From Flavobacterium indicum GPTSA100-9 = DSM 17447 (GTDB lineage Bacteria; Bacteroidota; Bacteroidia; Flavobacteriales; Flavobacteriaceae): DNA of 64,000 bases. The position numbers were made by a program, and so were the translations under genes. Below the pieces are notes generated by a model that was given only the letters and a program-made list of their open reading frames with translations, did no database searches and was not told where the DNA came from. Positions 1 through 8,347 of this stretch are shown one piece after another. The stretch spans positions 1,488,001 to 1,552,000 of the forward strand of contig NC_017025.1 in assembly GCF_000455605.1 (NCBI RefSeq), written 5' to 3'. Every line of letters begins with the position of its first letter. Within the stretch, counting starts at the first letter, position 1.

Positions 1-2
1 GC

Positions 3-515
3 TGGAAACAAGAAGGAACTTTCGATAAAAATTTAAAAAAATGTGTGTTTATTGTAGTACCTCATACAAGTTGGTATGATTTCTTTATAGGAGTTATGAC
101 TCGTGGCGTTTTAGGAATAGATATTAATTGGGTTGGTAAAAAAGAATTGTTCATTTTCCCATTTAATTATTATTTTTCATGGATGGGAGGGACGCCTTTA
201 AATAGACAAAAAAATGAAAATAAAGTAGATTCTATTGCTAAGATTTTTCATCAAAAAGAAGCTTTTCGTTTAGCTATTGCACCGGAGGGTACTCGAAAAA
301 AAGTAGAACAATGGAAATCTGGATTTTATTATATAGCACAAAAAGCTAATGTGCCAATTGTACCTGTGGCTTTTGATTGGGGAAGAAAAACTATTATTGT
401 TTCAGAACCATTCTACTCGACTTCAAATTATGAGGAAGATGTTAAAATATTAGAGAAAAATTTTGAAGGAGTCATCGGTAAGAAAAAAGAATTTAGTTAT
501 AAATTAAAAAAATAA
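3..515 (+). CDS. 1-acyl-sn-glycerol-3-phosphate acyltransferase family protein, 5' end outside window
   Basis: This is a PlsC/LPLAT-family acyltransferase, which transfers a fatty acyl group to lysophosphatidate or a similar lysolipid at the inner face of the cytoplasmic membrane. The reading frame is open back to the window edge (frame entered at base 3), so the N-terminus is missing; a GTG at base 45 lies inside the protein, only six codons before the active site, and cannot be the true start. Seen: the HX4D acyltransferase motif as HTSWYD, the substrate-binding EGTR motif about 75 residues later, and a C-terminal VPVAFDW segment typical of the family. Which lysolipid it uses cannot be told from the fragment. 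Confidence 0.85.
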   Translation, partial: WKQEGTFDKNLKKCVFIVVPHTSWYDFFIGVMTRGVLGIDINWVGKKELFIFPFNYYFSWMGGTPLNRQKNENKVDSIAKIFHQKEAFRLAIAPEGTRKKVEQWKSGFYYIAQKANVPIVPVAFDWGRKTIIVSEPFYSTSNYEEDVKILEKNFEGVIGKKKEFSYKLKK

Positions 516-570
516 AAAACCATAATCTAAGTTTTGTCGTAAATGGCAGTATAACTATAAACTTAGAATT

Positions 571-1587
571 ATGAAAAAATTATTTTATTCTTTAACTTTA
601 TTGTCAATCATCCTTTCCTCTTGTTCAAATGATGATGATGATACGATGATGTCTAACCCTACACCAACTCCAGAAGCCAAGCTTATTACAACAAGCAATA
701 CTACAGGAAAAGTATCTTATTTAGATTTATTAAGCTCAACTGCAACTGCAAAATCACTAACTATTCAAAGTATGGATGCAGATGGCTCATACTATAATAG
801 TGAAACAGATGAATTAATTATTGCTTCAAGAACCAATAACCGTCTTGAATTATATACAGGATTAAAAAATGCTGTATCAACTAACATGGACAATTTAATG
901 TTAAAATATTCAAGTACGTCTGATTTTAACAATGCAAGAGAAATTGCAGTAATGGGAGATAAAGTAATTGTTACGCAAGATCAAAATGCTGCAAATAGTA
1001 ATGTTAATAAATTACTCGTATATCAAAAAACAGCCACTGGTTTTACTTTATTAAATACCTATACAACAGGATTTAAAGTTTGGGGGATTCATATTGAAGG
1101 TACCAAATTATATGCTATAGTAGATTTAACAAGTGATTTAGTTGTTTATGATAATTTCTTCTCAAATCCGAATGGTGCTTTAACTCCAACAAAAAGGGTA
1201 ACTATTGAAGGATTAGTTAGAACACATGGTATAACGTATTCAAGTACAAAAGACAGAATGGTTTTGACTGATGTTGGAAGTGCTACTTCTGATACAGATG
1301 GTGGAATTGTAGTAATTAATAACTTTAGTGTTATTATTGCTGGAACTCCAAACAATGGAACAATTGCAATGAACAGTCAAAAAAGAATTTTTGGGGCAAA
1401 TTCTACATTAGGTAATCCGGTAGATTGTGCTTATGATAGTGTAACAGACAAGATTTATGTTGCAGAAAGATTAAACGGCGGAGGTAAAATTTTGACTTTT
1501 AATTTACCAACTGTTTCAGCAGATGCAACTCCTATTAATACAAGAATGGAGCCTGGTGCTACTTCTGTTTATTTACTAAGAAAGTAA
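571..1587 (+). CDS. predicted lipoprotein, beta-propeller-like, function unknown
   Basis: 338 residues. The start has a lysine pair, a hydrophobic stretch and the lipobox LSSC near residue 18, followed by SNDDDD; acidic residues after the lipidated Cys resemble the surface-export signal of Bacteroidota lipoproteins. The body has repeated beta-rich stretches (IIASRTNNRLELY, VYDNFFSNPNG, KIYVAERLNGGGKILTFN) like blades of a propeller, but I cannot assign a named family. It stands alone, with a clear intrinsic terminator behind it. It is probably a secreted or surface protein; the ligand is unknown. Confidence 0.7.
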   Translation: MKKLFYSLTLLSIILSSCSNDDDDTMMSNPTPTPEAKLITTSNTTGKVSYLDLLSSTATAKSLTIQSMDADGSYYNSETDELIIASRTNNRLELYTGLKNAVSTNMDNLMLKYSSTSDFNNAREIAVMGDKVIVTQDQNAANSNVNKLLVYQKTATGFTLLNTYTTGFKVWGIHIEGTKLYAIVDLTSDLVVYDNFFSNPNGALTPTKRVTIEGLVRTHGITYSSTKDRMVLTDVGSATSDTDGGIVVINNFSVIIAGTPNNGTIAMNSQKRIFGANSTLGNPVDCAYDSVTDKIYVAERLNGGGKILTFNLPTVSADATPINTRMEPGATSVYLLRK

Positions 1588-1612
1588 TTTAATTTTTTAG
1601 TTAGTTTTGGTT

Positions 1613-1645
1613 TCCCAGCTATTGTGGTTGTAGCTGGGATTTTTT
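1613..1645 (+). terminator. intrinsic terminator after the lipoprotein gene
   Basis: The arms TCCCAGCT (1613-1620) and AGCTGGGA (1632-1639) pair perfectly around an 11-base loop and are followed by a run of T. It lies in the gap between the lipoprotein gene and the convergent XRE regulator gene. Confidence 0.85.
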
Positions 1646-2102
1646 ATTTATATAATTTAAAACTACCATCTTTATAAAATACTACAATCTGCTCAATTTC
1701 GTTCTCTTTTTCATTTTTTTCTATTTTTGACATTGTTGGTTTTGTTTCAATAGTATTTTTAAACAGCTCATTTTTTGAAAATTCATGTTCCGTCGTAAAT
1801 AAATCTTGTTGAAGTGGTGTTTTTATGTTATTAATTTCAGGCGATGATAGAGTAGTAGTAACGTCTTTTTCATTGTTATTTTTTGGAAAATCACCATAGC
1901 CTTTTAATAACCACATGATATCAACTTCTGAAAAATGTTCCACTATTTTTAAAATAAAATCTAAACTTGGTTTATTCCTACCAGATAGGAGATGAGAAAT
2001 ACTAGAACGTTGTACCTGAATTTTATCAGCAAACGAAGAAGCAGACATTCCATAATAGTCAAAAACCTTTTCTAATCTCTTAATAAATTCTTCTGATTGC
2101 AT
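1644..2102 (-). CDS. XRE-family transcriptional regulator
   Basis: 152 residues. Residues about 8-65 form a Cro/C1-type helix-turn-helix: FADKIQVQRSSISHLLSGRN carries the two DNA-contact helices and the usual LSGRNKPS turn. The remainder is charged and of low complexity, ending in a short beta-like VVFYKDGSFKLYK segment. The gene is divergent from an M14 peptidase gene. One perfect TTACAnnTGTAA inverted repeat lies about 30 bases upstream of this start and four more lie before the peptidase gene, so autoregulation and control of the peptidase are plausible but inferred. Confidence 0.85.
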   Translation of the reverse strand: MQSEEFIKRLEKVFDYYGMSASSFADKIQVQRSSISHLLSGRNKPSLDFILKIVEHFSEVDIMWLLKGYGDFPKNNNEKDVTTTLSSPEINNIKTPLQQDLFTTEHEFSKNELFKNTIETKPTMSKIEKNEKENEIEQIVVFYKDGSFKLYK

Positions 2103-2130
2103 AATGTAATTGTTATTAATTTATTTTAGT

Positions 2131-2379
2131 TTACAAATGTAACAAATATTTCTTAATTCTTAAATTATATTAATGTAAATTCTAAAATAAAGAAGTATTA
2201 ATTAAAACAAAAGCTTCAATTAAAATAATATAAAACACTGAAAATGCATATTTTAAAAATTAAATAACTTACATTATAACATTTGTAATACTTAGTAGGT
2301 ATTTCTTGTTTACAATTGTAATCGATATGTAGTATTTGTTAATTTACATTTGTAAATTTATTTATTTTTACATTTGTAA
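2131..2379. promoter_or_regulatory. array of five TTACAnnTGTAA inverted repeats (candidate operator cluster)
   Basis: Perfect copies lie at 2131-2142 (TTACAAATGTAA), 2310-2321 (TTACAATTGTAA, fully palindromic), 2344-2355 and 2368-2379 (both TTACATTTGTAA); a one-mismatch copy TAACATTTGTAA lies at 2277-2288. Centres of the last four are about 33, 34 and 24 bases apart. Three of the copies contain TACATTTG, which fits the Bacteroidota -7 box TAnnTTTG: 2134-2141 on the minus strand facing the XRE gene, 2345-2352 and 2369-2376 on the plus strand facing the peptidase gene. A protein bound there would cover both promoters. The XRE protein next door is the natural candidate. Confidence 0.6.
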
Positions 2380-2380
2380 C

Positions 2381-3535
2381 ATGAAAAATAGTTTACAATT
2401 AGCCAATGATTTTTTATACCATTCAATAAAAGGAAGGTATTTAATTTTAGAACAAATTGAAGTATTTCTAAATACATTACATGAAGGATTTACAATTCAA
2501 GAAATAGGTAAATCAGAATTAGGGAATAAAATTTCTAGTATAACTTTTGGTCATGGAACAACTAAGATTTTAATATGGTCTCAAATGCATGGCAATGAAT
2601 CAACGACTACAAAAGGATTAATTGATTTTTTGAACTATTGTAATAAGGATACTACTTATTTCCAATTTTTATGTTCCAATTTCACTTTTGCTATAGTTCC
2701 AATGTTAAATCCAGATGGTGCACAATTATACACCCGAGAAAATGCTAATAAAGTTGATTTAAATCGTGATGCTCTAAATTGCTCTCAAGCGGAAAGTAAA
2801 GTTTTGAGAAATCTGGTTGAAATCTTTAAACCTGATTTTTGTTTCAATCTTCATGATCAACGAACCATATTCGGAATAATTGAAACTAAAAAGCCAGCTA
2901 CAATGTCATTTTTAACAGCTGCATACAATGAATCTAGGGAGTTTAATACTACTAGAATTAAAGCAGCGCAGGTTATTAATGGTATTGTTAAAAATCTTGA
3001 GGAATTTATTCCTGGTCAAATTGGACGATTTGATGATACTTTTAATTTAAATTGTACAGGAGATTACTTCACAAACAAAGGTATACCTACAATTTTATTT
3101 GAAGCCGGCCATTTTAAAGATGATTATGAAAGAGATATAGTGAGAAAATACGTTTTTATTTCTTTACAATCAGCAATTTACCACATTAACGAAAACGATG
3201 TAGTTAAGAATGTTTTGGAAAATTATTTGAATATTTTTCAAAATAATAAATGTTTTGTTGATATTATTTTTAAAAATGTGAAAATTATTGAGAATAATGT
3301 AGAAAAAAACATTAACTTTGCAGTACAATTTACTGAAGTATTAAAAAATAATGGTATAGATTTTGAAGCACGAATTTATGAAGTGGATATTCTATCATCT
3401 TTATTTGGACATAGGGAATACGATGGTTTAGGTGAATTGTTTTCTTCATCTTATGGTGAAGTACCGCAAATTGGTGAAAAAGCTGATTTTTATATCGGTG
3501 AAAACCAATTTGTTAATGGAAAGTTAGTTGATTAA
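2381..3535 (+). CDS. M14-family zinc carboxypeptidase-like protein
   Basis: 384 residues from the ATG at 2381; an in-frame ATG at 2336 would add 15 residues encoded by the repeat-rich regulatory DNA, so I prefer 2381. Zinc-ligand motif HGNES with the second His in CFNLHDQ, the NPDGA turn and the substrate-binding NRDA are all as in M14 peptidases, and FEAGHF supplies the catalytic Glu region. No signal peptide is visible, so it probably acts in the cytoplasm on a peptide or N-acyl amino acid. The C-terminal 110 residues are family-specific. An Lrp/AsnC regulator follows 24 bases downstream. Confidence 0.8.
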   Translation: MKNSLQLANDFLYHSIKGRYLILEQIEVFLNTLHEGFTIQEIGKSELGNKISSITFGHGTTKILIWSQMHGNESTTTKGLIDFLNYCNKDTTYFQFLCSNFTFAIVPMLNPDGAQLYTRENANKVDLNRDALNCSQAESKVLRNLVEIFKPDFCFNLHDQRTIFGIIETKKPATMSFLTAAYNESREFNTTRIKAAQVINGIVKNLEEFIPGQIGRFDDTFNLNCTGDYFTNKGIPTILFEAGHFKDDYERDIVRKYVFISLQSAIYHINENDVVKNVLENYLNIFQNNKCFVDIIFKNVKIIENNVEKNINFAVQFTEVLKNNGIDFEARIYEVDILSSLFGHREYDGLGELFSSSYGEVPQIGEKADFYIGENQFVNGKLVD

Positions 3536-3559
3536 ATATATATATATAAATAGATTATT

Positions 3560-4039
3560 ATGAGTAAGTTTCGTTTAGATGAAGTAGATCATCAAATTTT
3601 AGACATGTTAATTGATAATACCCGAATCCCATTTACTGATATTGCTAAAAAACTATTGATTTCTGCCGGAACTGTTCACGTAAGAGTTAAGAAAATGGAA
3701 GACGCTGGAATCATTCAAGGTTCATCGTTGACGTTAGATTATGAAAAATTAGGTTATTCATTTATTGCTTACGTGGGTATCTTTTTACAAAGTACATCGC
3801 AAACTAAATTTGTATTAGAACGTATTAATGAAATCCCATTTGTAACTGTAGCTTCTGTTACAACAGGAAAATTTAATATCTTTTGTAAAATTAGAGCAAG
3901 AGATACAAGTCATGCTAAAGAAGTTATCTTCCAAATTGACGATATTGATGGCGTTTACAGAACAGAAACCATGATTTCGTTAGAGGAAAGCATTAACGAT
4001 AAAAAACGATTAATGCATACAATCTTCAAAGATTTATAA
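3560..4039 (+). CDS. Lrp/AsnC-family transcriptional regulator
   Basis: 159 residues, usual length. Residues 1-60 are the winged HTH (VDHQILDMLIDNTRIPFTDI, then TVHVRVKKMEDAGIIQGSS, the recognition helix and wing); residues about 65-150 are the RAM/AsnC effector domain (GYSFIAYVGIF, VTTGKFNIFCKI). Such proteins assemble as octamers and sense amino acids. It may be co-transcribed with the upstream M14 peptidase, which would link peptide breakdown to amino-acid sensing; this is inference from the 24-base gap. Confidence 0.9.
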   Translation: MSKFRLDEVDHQILDMLIDNTRIPFTDIAKKLLISAGTVHVRVKKMEDAGIIQGSSLTLDYEKLGYSFIAYVGIFLQSTSQTKFVLERINEIPFVTVASVTTGKFNIFCKIRARDTSHAKEVIFQIDDIDGVYRTETMISLEESINDKKRLMHTIFKDL

Positions 4040-4047
4040 TAAAATTT

Positions 4048-4074
4048 AAAAGCTCTCTGTAGGGCTTTTTTTTA
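4048..4074 (+). terminator. intrinsic terminator after the Lrp/AsnC gene
   Basis: AAAAGCTCT (4048-4056) pairs with AGGGCTTTT (4061-4069), with one G-U pair and a CTGT tetraloop, followed by a T run. Confidence 0.8.
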
Positions 4075-4091
4075 TTCTTAATTTTTATTTT

Positions 4092-4601
4092 ATGAAAAAT
4101 TTATTTGAATATGAATACTCGGAATATTACGGCTATTATATAAAGTTAAATCCTGCTGAATCCATTTTAGAAGGATTAGAAAATCAAATGAATGAAACAA
4201 TTTCGTTTTTTAATTCAATTACTGCTGAAAAATTGGATTATCAATATGAAAAAGGGAAATGGACACCAAAAGATATTCTTCAACACATTATCGATACAGA
4301 AAGAATTTTTACCTATAGAGCTTTATGTTTTGCCAGAAATGATAAAACACAGCTTCCAGGTTATGATGAAAATGATTTTGCCGCTAAAGCGAATGCTTCA
4401 AATAGAGCTATTATCGATTTAATTGAAGAATATAAATTGGTTAAACAAGCTACTATTATGTTATTTAAAAGTTTTGATTTAGACATGTTGCAACAAATAG
4501 GTGTAGCAAATCATACTGAAATTTCAGTTAGAGCAATTGGTTATATTTTACCCGGTCATGAAATACATCACCTAAATGTAATTAAAGAGCGTTATTTGTG
4601 A
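4092..4601 (+). CDS. DinB-superfamily protein
   Basis: 169 residues, four-helix bundle of the DinB/YfiT type. The three metal-binding His are recognisable: one in DILQHIIDTER (helix 2) and two in GHEIHHLNVIKERYL at the C-terminus, the normal end of the fold. KGKWTPKDILQH is the conserved sequence before the first His. Members include thiol-dependent S-transferases and uncharacterised damage-induced proteins; nothing here says which. The gene has its own terminators on both sides. Confidence 0.85.
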   Translation: MKNLFEYEYSEYYGYYIKLNPAESILEGLENQMNETISFFNSITAEKLDYQYEKGKWTPKDILQHIIDTERIFTYRALCFARNDKTQLPGYDENDFAAKANASNRAIIDLIEEYKLVKQATIMLFKSFDLDMLQQIGVANHTEISVRAIGYILPGHEIHHLNVIKERYL

Positions 4602-4602
4602 T

Positions 4603-5106
4603 TTAATTGTTAGCTATTGGTGTATCTATTGTTTCGTATTTATTTACAAAAGAAATTCTAATTGTATTAAAAATTACATAAATTAAAAAAAACGCAAGTA
4701 CTACTCCAATTAAATTGTAATTATAGAATTGCTGTAAACAATAGGAAACTTCTTGACTCTTTTGAAGTTGAACCATTGAACTTTCGATTTGATATTTTGC
4801 ATAGATAAATCCTAATATACCAACGGAAATTTTTGATAAAAATAGAATCTCTAGTGCTTGAATAAAAAATTCTTGTTTTATTTGATAATTCTTAATTAAA
4901 AATAGAAAAGACATAAAAATTACTCCTATAACACAAGCTTGTAAAGAAGTATTATGCAATAATGGAAAATCTTCAAATTCTAAATTGATTGAATTTGTAT
5001 TTTCTAATAAAAAATAAGTGATAATAAATTTTACTAGCATGTAGTACAATTTATAAGACACAAAAGAAAGTAAAAAAGCAGAAAAAGAAAATTTTGTAAA
5101 ACTCAT
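4603..5106 (-). CDS. predicted membrane protein, unknown function
   Basis: About 167 residues from the ATG at 5106 (an in-frame ATG at 5130 would add eight). I see four hydrophobic segments: residues about 1-35, 55-75, 85-110 and 130-155, the last being VVLAFFLIYVIFNTIRI. No recognisable domain. It abuts the convergent DinB gene (one base between stops) and is followed upstream by a terminator belonging to the next gene, so it is probably a single-gene unit. Confidence 0.6.
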   Translation of the reverse strand: MSFTKFSFSAFLLSFVSYKLYYMLVKFIITYFLLENTNSINLEFEDFPLLHNTSLQACVIGVIFMSFLFLIKNYQIKQEFFIQALEILFLSKISVGILGFIYAKYQIESSMVQLQKSQEVSYCLQQFYNYNLIGVVLAFFLIYVIFNTIRISFVNKYETIDTPIANN

Positions 5107-5185
5107 AATACTAAATTGAAAGTGAAACAAATAGTATTTAGAGAAGTAAATTTAATTGTGTGAACTAATATTAAATCAAATATAC

Positions 5186-5218
5186 AAAAAAAACCTGTAA
5201 TTAATTACAGGTTTTTTT
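5186..5218 (-). terminator. intrinsic terminator of the acidic-tail protein gene
   Basis: CCTGTAA (5194-5200) and TTACAGG (5205-5211) form a perfect hairpin with a TTAA loop, extended by A and T runs on either side; on the minus strand it lies directly behind the gene ending at 5225. Confidence 0.85.
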
Positions 5219-5224
5219 ATAAAA

Positions 5225-5590
5225 TTAATCTTCGTCTTCGTCTTCGTCCTCGTCAGCTTCAGTACTATCAACATCTGAATCTACTTTATCATCATCGTCA
5301 TCATCAGAATTGTCGTCGATTTCTAATTCTTTTAATGCATCTAAACTTTCATCTGGTGCATCGAAATCATCATCTTCATCATAGTTTTCAATTCTATCAG
5401 AAAGTTTAGTACTTACTTTTACCAAGTAAATAGTATCTTCAGTTCTTACTTCTACCGCTTCAATAGTCTCATTTTTAGCATTTTTAAATCGAATAATATC
5501 TGACTCATCATATCCGTCAGGGAATTTTTCAACCAAAAGGCTTAAGATTTCGTTTGTTAGCTTGGCGTAATCAACAATTACTCTTTTCAT
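5225..5590 (-). CDS. conserved small protein with a very acidic C-terminal tail
   Basis: 121 residues. The N-terminal 75 residues are a compact mixed alpha/beta domain (KRVIVDYAKLTNEILSLLV, then DTIYLVKVSTKLSDRI); the last 45 are almost all Asp/Glu with Ser, ending in EADEDEDEDED. I recall similar proteins in many Flavobacteriaceae, usually named hypothetical and sometimes DNA primase, a name the sequence does not support. The tail may mimic nucleic acid or bind cations or basic proteins; that is speculation. It is transcribed away from its neighbours with its own terminator. Confidence 0.75.
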   Translation of the reverse strand: MKRVIVDYAKLTNEILSLLVEKFPDGYDESDIIRFKNAKNETIEAVEVRTEDTIYLVKVSTKLSDRIENYDEDDDFDAPDESLDALKELEIDDNSDDDDDDKVDSDVDSTEADEDEDEDED

Positions 5591-5678
5591 TTGGGTTATG
5601 CTTAATCAAGTTTAGTTTGTCAAATGTAATATTGAAAAATTAAAAATCAAATTTTTTTCTTTTAATTTTTTTACATAA

Positions 5679-6653
5679 TTACCACCCTAAAATATAGGCA
5701 AAAATTAATGGGGCAACTATTGTAGCATCAGACTCAACAATAAATTTAGGAGTAGTTATGTCTAATTTACCCCAAGTGATTTTTTCGTTGGGCACTGCAC
5801 CTGAATAAGATCCATAACTTGTAGTTGAATCTGAAATCTGGCAGAAATAGGCCCAAAACGGCACATCGTGCATCTCCATATCTTGATATAACATTGGAAC
5901 AACACAAATAGGGAAGTCACCTGCGATACCACCACCAATTTGGAAGAATCCAATACCTTTTCCTGCACAATTTTCTTTATACCAATCAGCCAACCACATC
6001 ATGTACTCAATTCCACTTTTCATTGTAGTAGCTTTAAACTCTCCTTTAATACAATAAGAAGCAAAAATATTACCCATAGTACTGTCTTCCCATCCAGGAA
6101 CAACAATTGGTAAATTCTTTTCTGCTGCAGCTACCATCCAAGAATCTTTAGGGTCTATTTCGTAATATTGTTCTAAAACTCCTGAATTGATCATTTGATA
6201 CATAAATTCATGTGGAAAATATCTTTCTCCTTTTGAATCTGCATTATTCCAAATATCAAATAAATGCGATTGTAGTCTTCTAAATGCTTCTTCTTCTGGA
6301 ATACAAGTATCTGTTACTCTATTATAGTGATTTTCTAATAAATCCCATTCTTCTTGAGGTGATAAATCTCTATAATTAGGTACTCTTTTATAAGAATTAT
6401 GAGCTACTAAATTCATAATATCTTCTTCTAGGTTAGCACCAGTACAAGAAATAATGTGAATTTTATCTTGACGAATCATTTCTGCTAATGATTTACCTAA
6501 TTCTGCAGTAGACATTGCACCAGCCAGGGTAACCATCATTTTACCATTATCTAATAAATGTTCTTCATATCCTTTAGCAGCATCTACTAAAGCAGCAGCA
6601 TTAAAATGTAAATAATGCTTTTCTACGAATTGACTAATTGGTCCTTTACTCAT
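5679..6653 (-). CDS. deoxyhypusine-synthase-family protein (probable polyamine enzyme)
   Basis: 324 residues. Deoxyhypusine synthases transfer the aminobutyl group of spermidine through a Lys imine; here the active-site Lys is conserved as Lys296 in KITWGKL, and NAD-contacting segments (GAMSTAELG, SCTGANLEEDI, GGGIAGDFP) are in place. Bacteria have no eIF5A, and bacterial members are thought to make homospermidine or related polyamines. The gene follows the arginine decarboxylase gene in the same direction, which supports a polyamine role. The product made here is not predictable. A hairpin with a T run separates the two genes. Confidence 0.8.
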   Translation of the reverse strand: MSKGPISQFVEKHYLHFNAAALVDAAKGYEEHLLDNGKMMVTLAGAMSTAELGKSLAEMIRQDKIHIISCTGANLEEDIMNLVAHNSYKRVPNYRDLSPQEEWDLLENHYNRVTDTCIPEEEAFRRLQSHLFDIWNNADSKGERYFPHEFMYQMINSGVLEQYYEIDPKDSWMVAAAEKNLPIVVPGWEDSTMGNIFASYCIKGEFKATTMKSGIEYMMWLADWYKENCAGKGIGFFQIGGGIAGDFPICVVPMLYQDMEMHDVPFWAYFCQISDSTTSYGSYSGAVPNEKITWGKLDITTPKFIVESDATIVAPLIFAYILGW

Positions 6654-6678
6654 TTTTGTTTGTTTTTTATTTACGTTT

Positions 6679-6700
6679 AAAAAGCGGAATTAATCCGCTT
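6679..6700 (-). terminator. hairpin between arginine decarboxylase and deoxyhypusine-synthase-like genes
   Basis: AAGCGGA (6682-6688) and TCCGCTT (6694-6700) pair around a five-base loop; read on the minus strand the hairpin is followed by a run of T. It sits six bases after the decarboxylase stop, so it could end most transcripts there and lower expression of the downstream gene. Confidence 0.65.
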
Positions 6701-6705
6701 CTCAA

Positions 6706-8112
6706 TTATTCTTTATTTTTATTGTATCCTAAAATATTTAATACATCTTCTGCTTGCTGCTCTTCTGAAAATATTTCAGTCGCAATTATACCATTTTTGT
6801 CCTTATCAATCAAAATATGTTTAGGCTGTGGTAAAATGCAGTGGTGCAACCCTCCAAAACCACCAATTGTTTCTTGATAAGCACCCGTATTAAAGAAACC
6901 TATATATAATGGTTTCTCTTTATTGTATTTTGGTAAATACACGGCATTCATGTGCTGTTCAGAATTATAATAATCATCTGAATCACAAGTTAAACCACCT
7001 AAAAGTACGCGTTCATAGGTGTCGTTCCAGCGATTCACAGCTAACATAACAAATCGTTTGTTAATGGCCCATGTATCGGGTAATGTGGTAATAAATGACG
7101 AGTCAATCATGTTCCAGTTTTCTCTATCATTTTGTTTTTTCTGATATAAAACTTGATATACCGCACCGCCAGACTCACCAACGGTATAAGAACCAAATTC
7201 TGTAAAAATATGAGGTACATCAATTTCAGCATCATCACAAGCAATCTTGATTTGATTTAAGATCTCATCAATCATGTATTCATAATCATAATCAAAAGCC
7301 AGCGAGCTCTTAATTGGAAAACCTCCACCAATATTTAAACTATCTAATGAAGGACATTCTTTTTTCAAAGCTATATATACCTTCATACATTTTAATAATT
7401 CGTTCCAATAATAGGCGGTATCTCGAATTCCAGTATTAATAAAGAAGTGAAGCATTTTTAGTTCCACTTTTTTATTTTCTTGAATTTGCTTTCTGTAGAA
7501 GGGAACAATGTCTTTGTAGCCAATTCCTAATCTTGAAGTATAAAACTCAAATTTTGGTTCTTCTTCAGCTGCAATACGAATACCAATTTTAAATTTACCT
7601 TCAATTTGTTCTTGTAACAAATCTAATTCTTCAAAATTATCGATTACAGGAATGGTATTTTTATGTCCGTTATTAATGATACGAGCAATATTTTCAACAT
7701 ATTTGCCACGTTTAAAACCATTACAAACTACAAAAGTATTTTTGTTGATTTTACCATTTTCCATTAATTTTTCAACTATGTTAATGTCAAATGCAGAAGA
7801 AGTTTCAATGTGGATGTTGTTTTTTAAAGCCTCATTAAGAATAAATTCAAAATGCGAACTTTTTGTACAGTAGCAATAATAATATTTAGCTTCATAACCA
7901 TGTTTTTCCATGGAATTACGAAACCACATTTTAGCACGATTTATATTTTGTGAAATCTTAGGTAAATAGGTAAATTTTAGAGGAGTACCGTATTCTTCAA
8001 CCAATTTCATTAAATCAATGCCGTGAAATTGTAAATTGTCTTTATTTAAAGTAAATTCTTCTTGAGGGAAATAAAAAGTCTGATTAATTAAATCGAAATA
8101 ATTTGTTTTCAT
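6706..8112 (-). CDS. speA: biosynthetic arginine decarboxylase-like PLP enzyme
   Basis: 468 residues, shorter than the roughly 630-residue enterobacterial SpeA, as is usual for the Bacteroidota form. It decarboxylates arginine to agmatine (inferred), the first step of putrescine and spermidine synthesis. The fold is the alanine-racemase-type PLP barrel followed by a beta domain: PLP Lys is Lys84 in CTKSSH, the phosphate-binding glycines are in NIGGGFP, and GGLTCDSDD is the conserved active-site Cys/Asp loop. A related substrate such as ornithine or lysine cannot be excluded by eye. It is followed by the deoxyhypusine-synthase-like gene; no agmatinase gene is in the window. Confidence 0.8.
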   Translation of the reverse strand: MKTNYFDLINQTFYFPQEEFTLNKDNLQFHGIDLMKLVEEYGTPLKFTYLPKISQNINRAKMWFRNSMEKHGYEAKYYYCYCTKSSHFEFILNEALKNNIHIETSSAFDINIVEKLMENGKINKNTFVVCNGFKRGKYVENIARIINNGHKNTIPVIDNFEELDLLQEQIEGKFKIGIRIAAEEEPKFEFYTSRLGIGYKDIVPFYRKQIQENKKVELKMLHFFINTGIRDTAYYWNELLKCMKVYIALKKECPSLDSLNIGGGFPIKSSLAFDYDYEYMIDEILNQIKIACDDAEIDVPHIFTEFGSYTVGESGGAVYQVLYQKKQNDRENWNMIDSSFITTLPDTWAINKRFVMLAVNRWNDTYERVLLGGLTCDSDDYYNSEQHMNAVYLPKYNKEKPLYIGFFNTGAYQETIGGFGGLHHCILPQPKHILIDKDKNGIIATEIFSEEQQAEDVLNILGYNKNKE

Positions 8113-8347
8113 TTGTTTTGAAAATTATTTAAGTTAGAAAAAATAAACCCGTTTTTACTAGGTAATTTTCAAACTCTAATATTTGCAAATACAATCAGTA
8201 ATTTTTCGTTGTAAGCTTTTGAAATAGTAAACAAATCCACGAAATGTGAATACGAAAAAGGCCTAATTAAACTTGAGAAATTACAAGTAAAAGAAAGTTC
8301 TGTTTCTTTAAATATATAAGTATTCGTGTTTGCTGTTTTCATTGATG

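Noticed and set aside
1146..1355. Open frame of 69 codons on the minus strand inside the lipoprotein gene
   Set aside because: It lies wholly inside a well-supported gene on the other strand and has no recognisable feature.
2336..2380. Upstream in-frame start of the M14 peptidase
   Set aside because: The extra 15 codons are made of the inverted-repeat regulatory DNA and encode no conserved sequence.
5225..5360. Short repeated GAT/GAC/GAA units that look like a microsatellite
   Set aside because: They are in frame and encode the acidic tail of a protein; unit order is irregular.
5679..6653. True deoxyhypusine synthase acting on eIF5A
   Set aside because: Bacteria have no eIF5A; a polyamine role fits the neighbourhood better.
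8169..8342. 57-codon frame upstream of the arginine decarboxylase gene as a real protein gene
   Set aside because: No family resemblance, no hydrophobic helix or motif; kept only as a possible leader frame in the findings.
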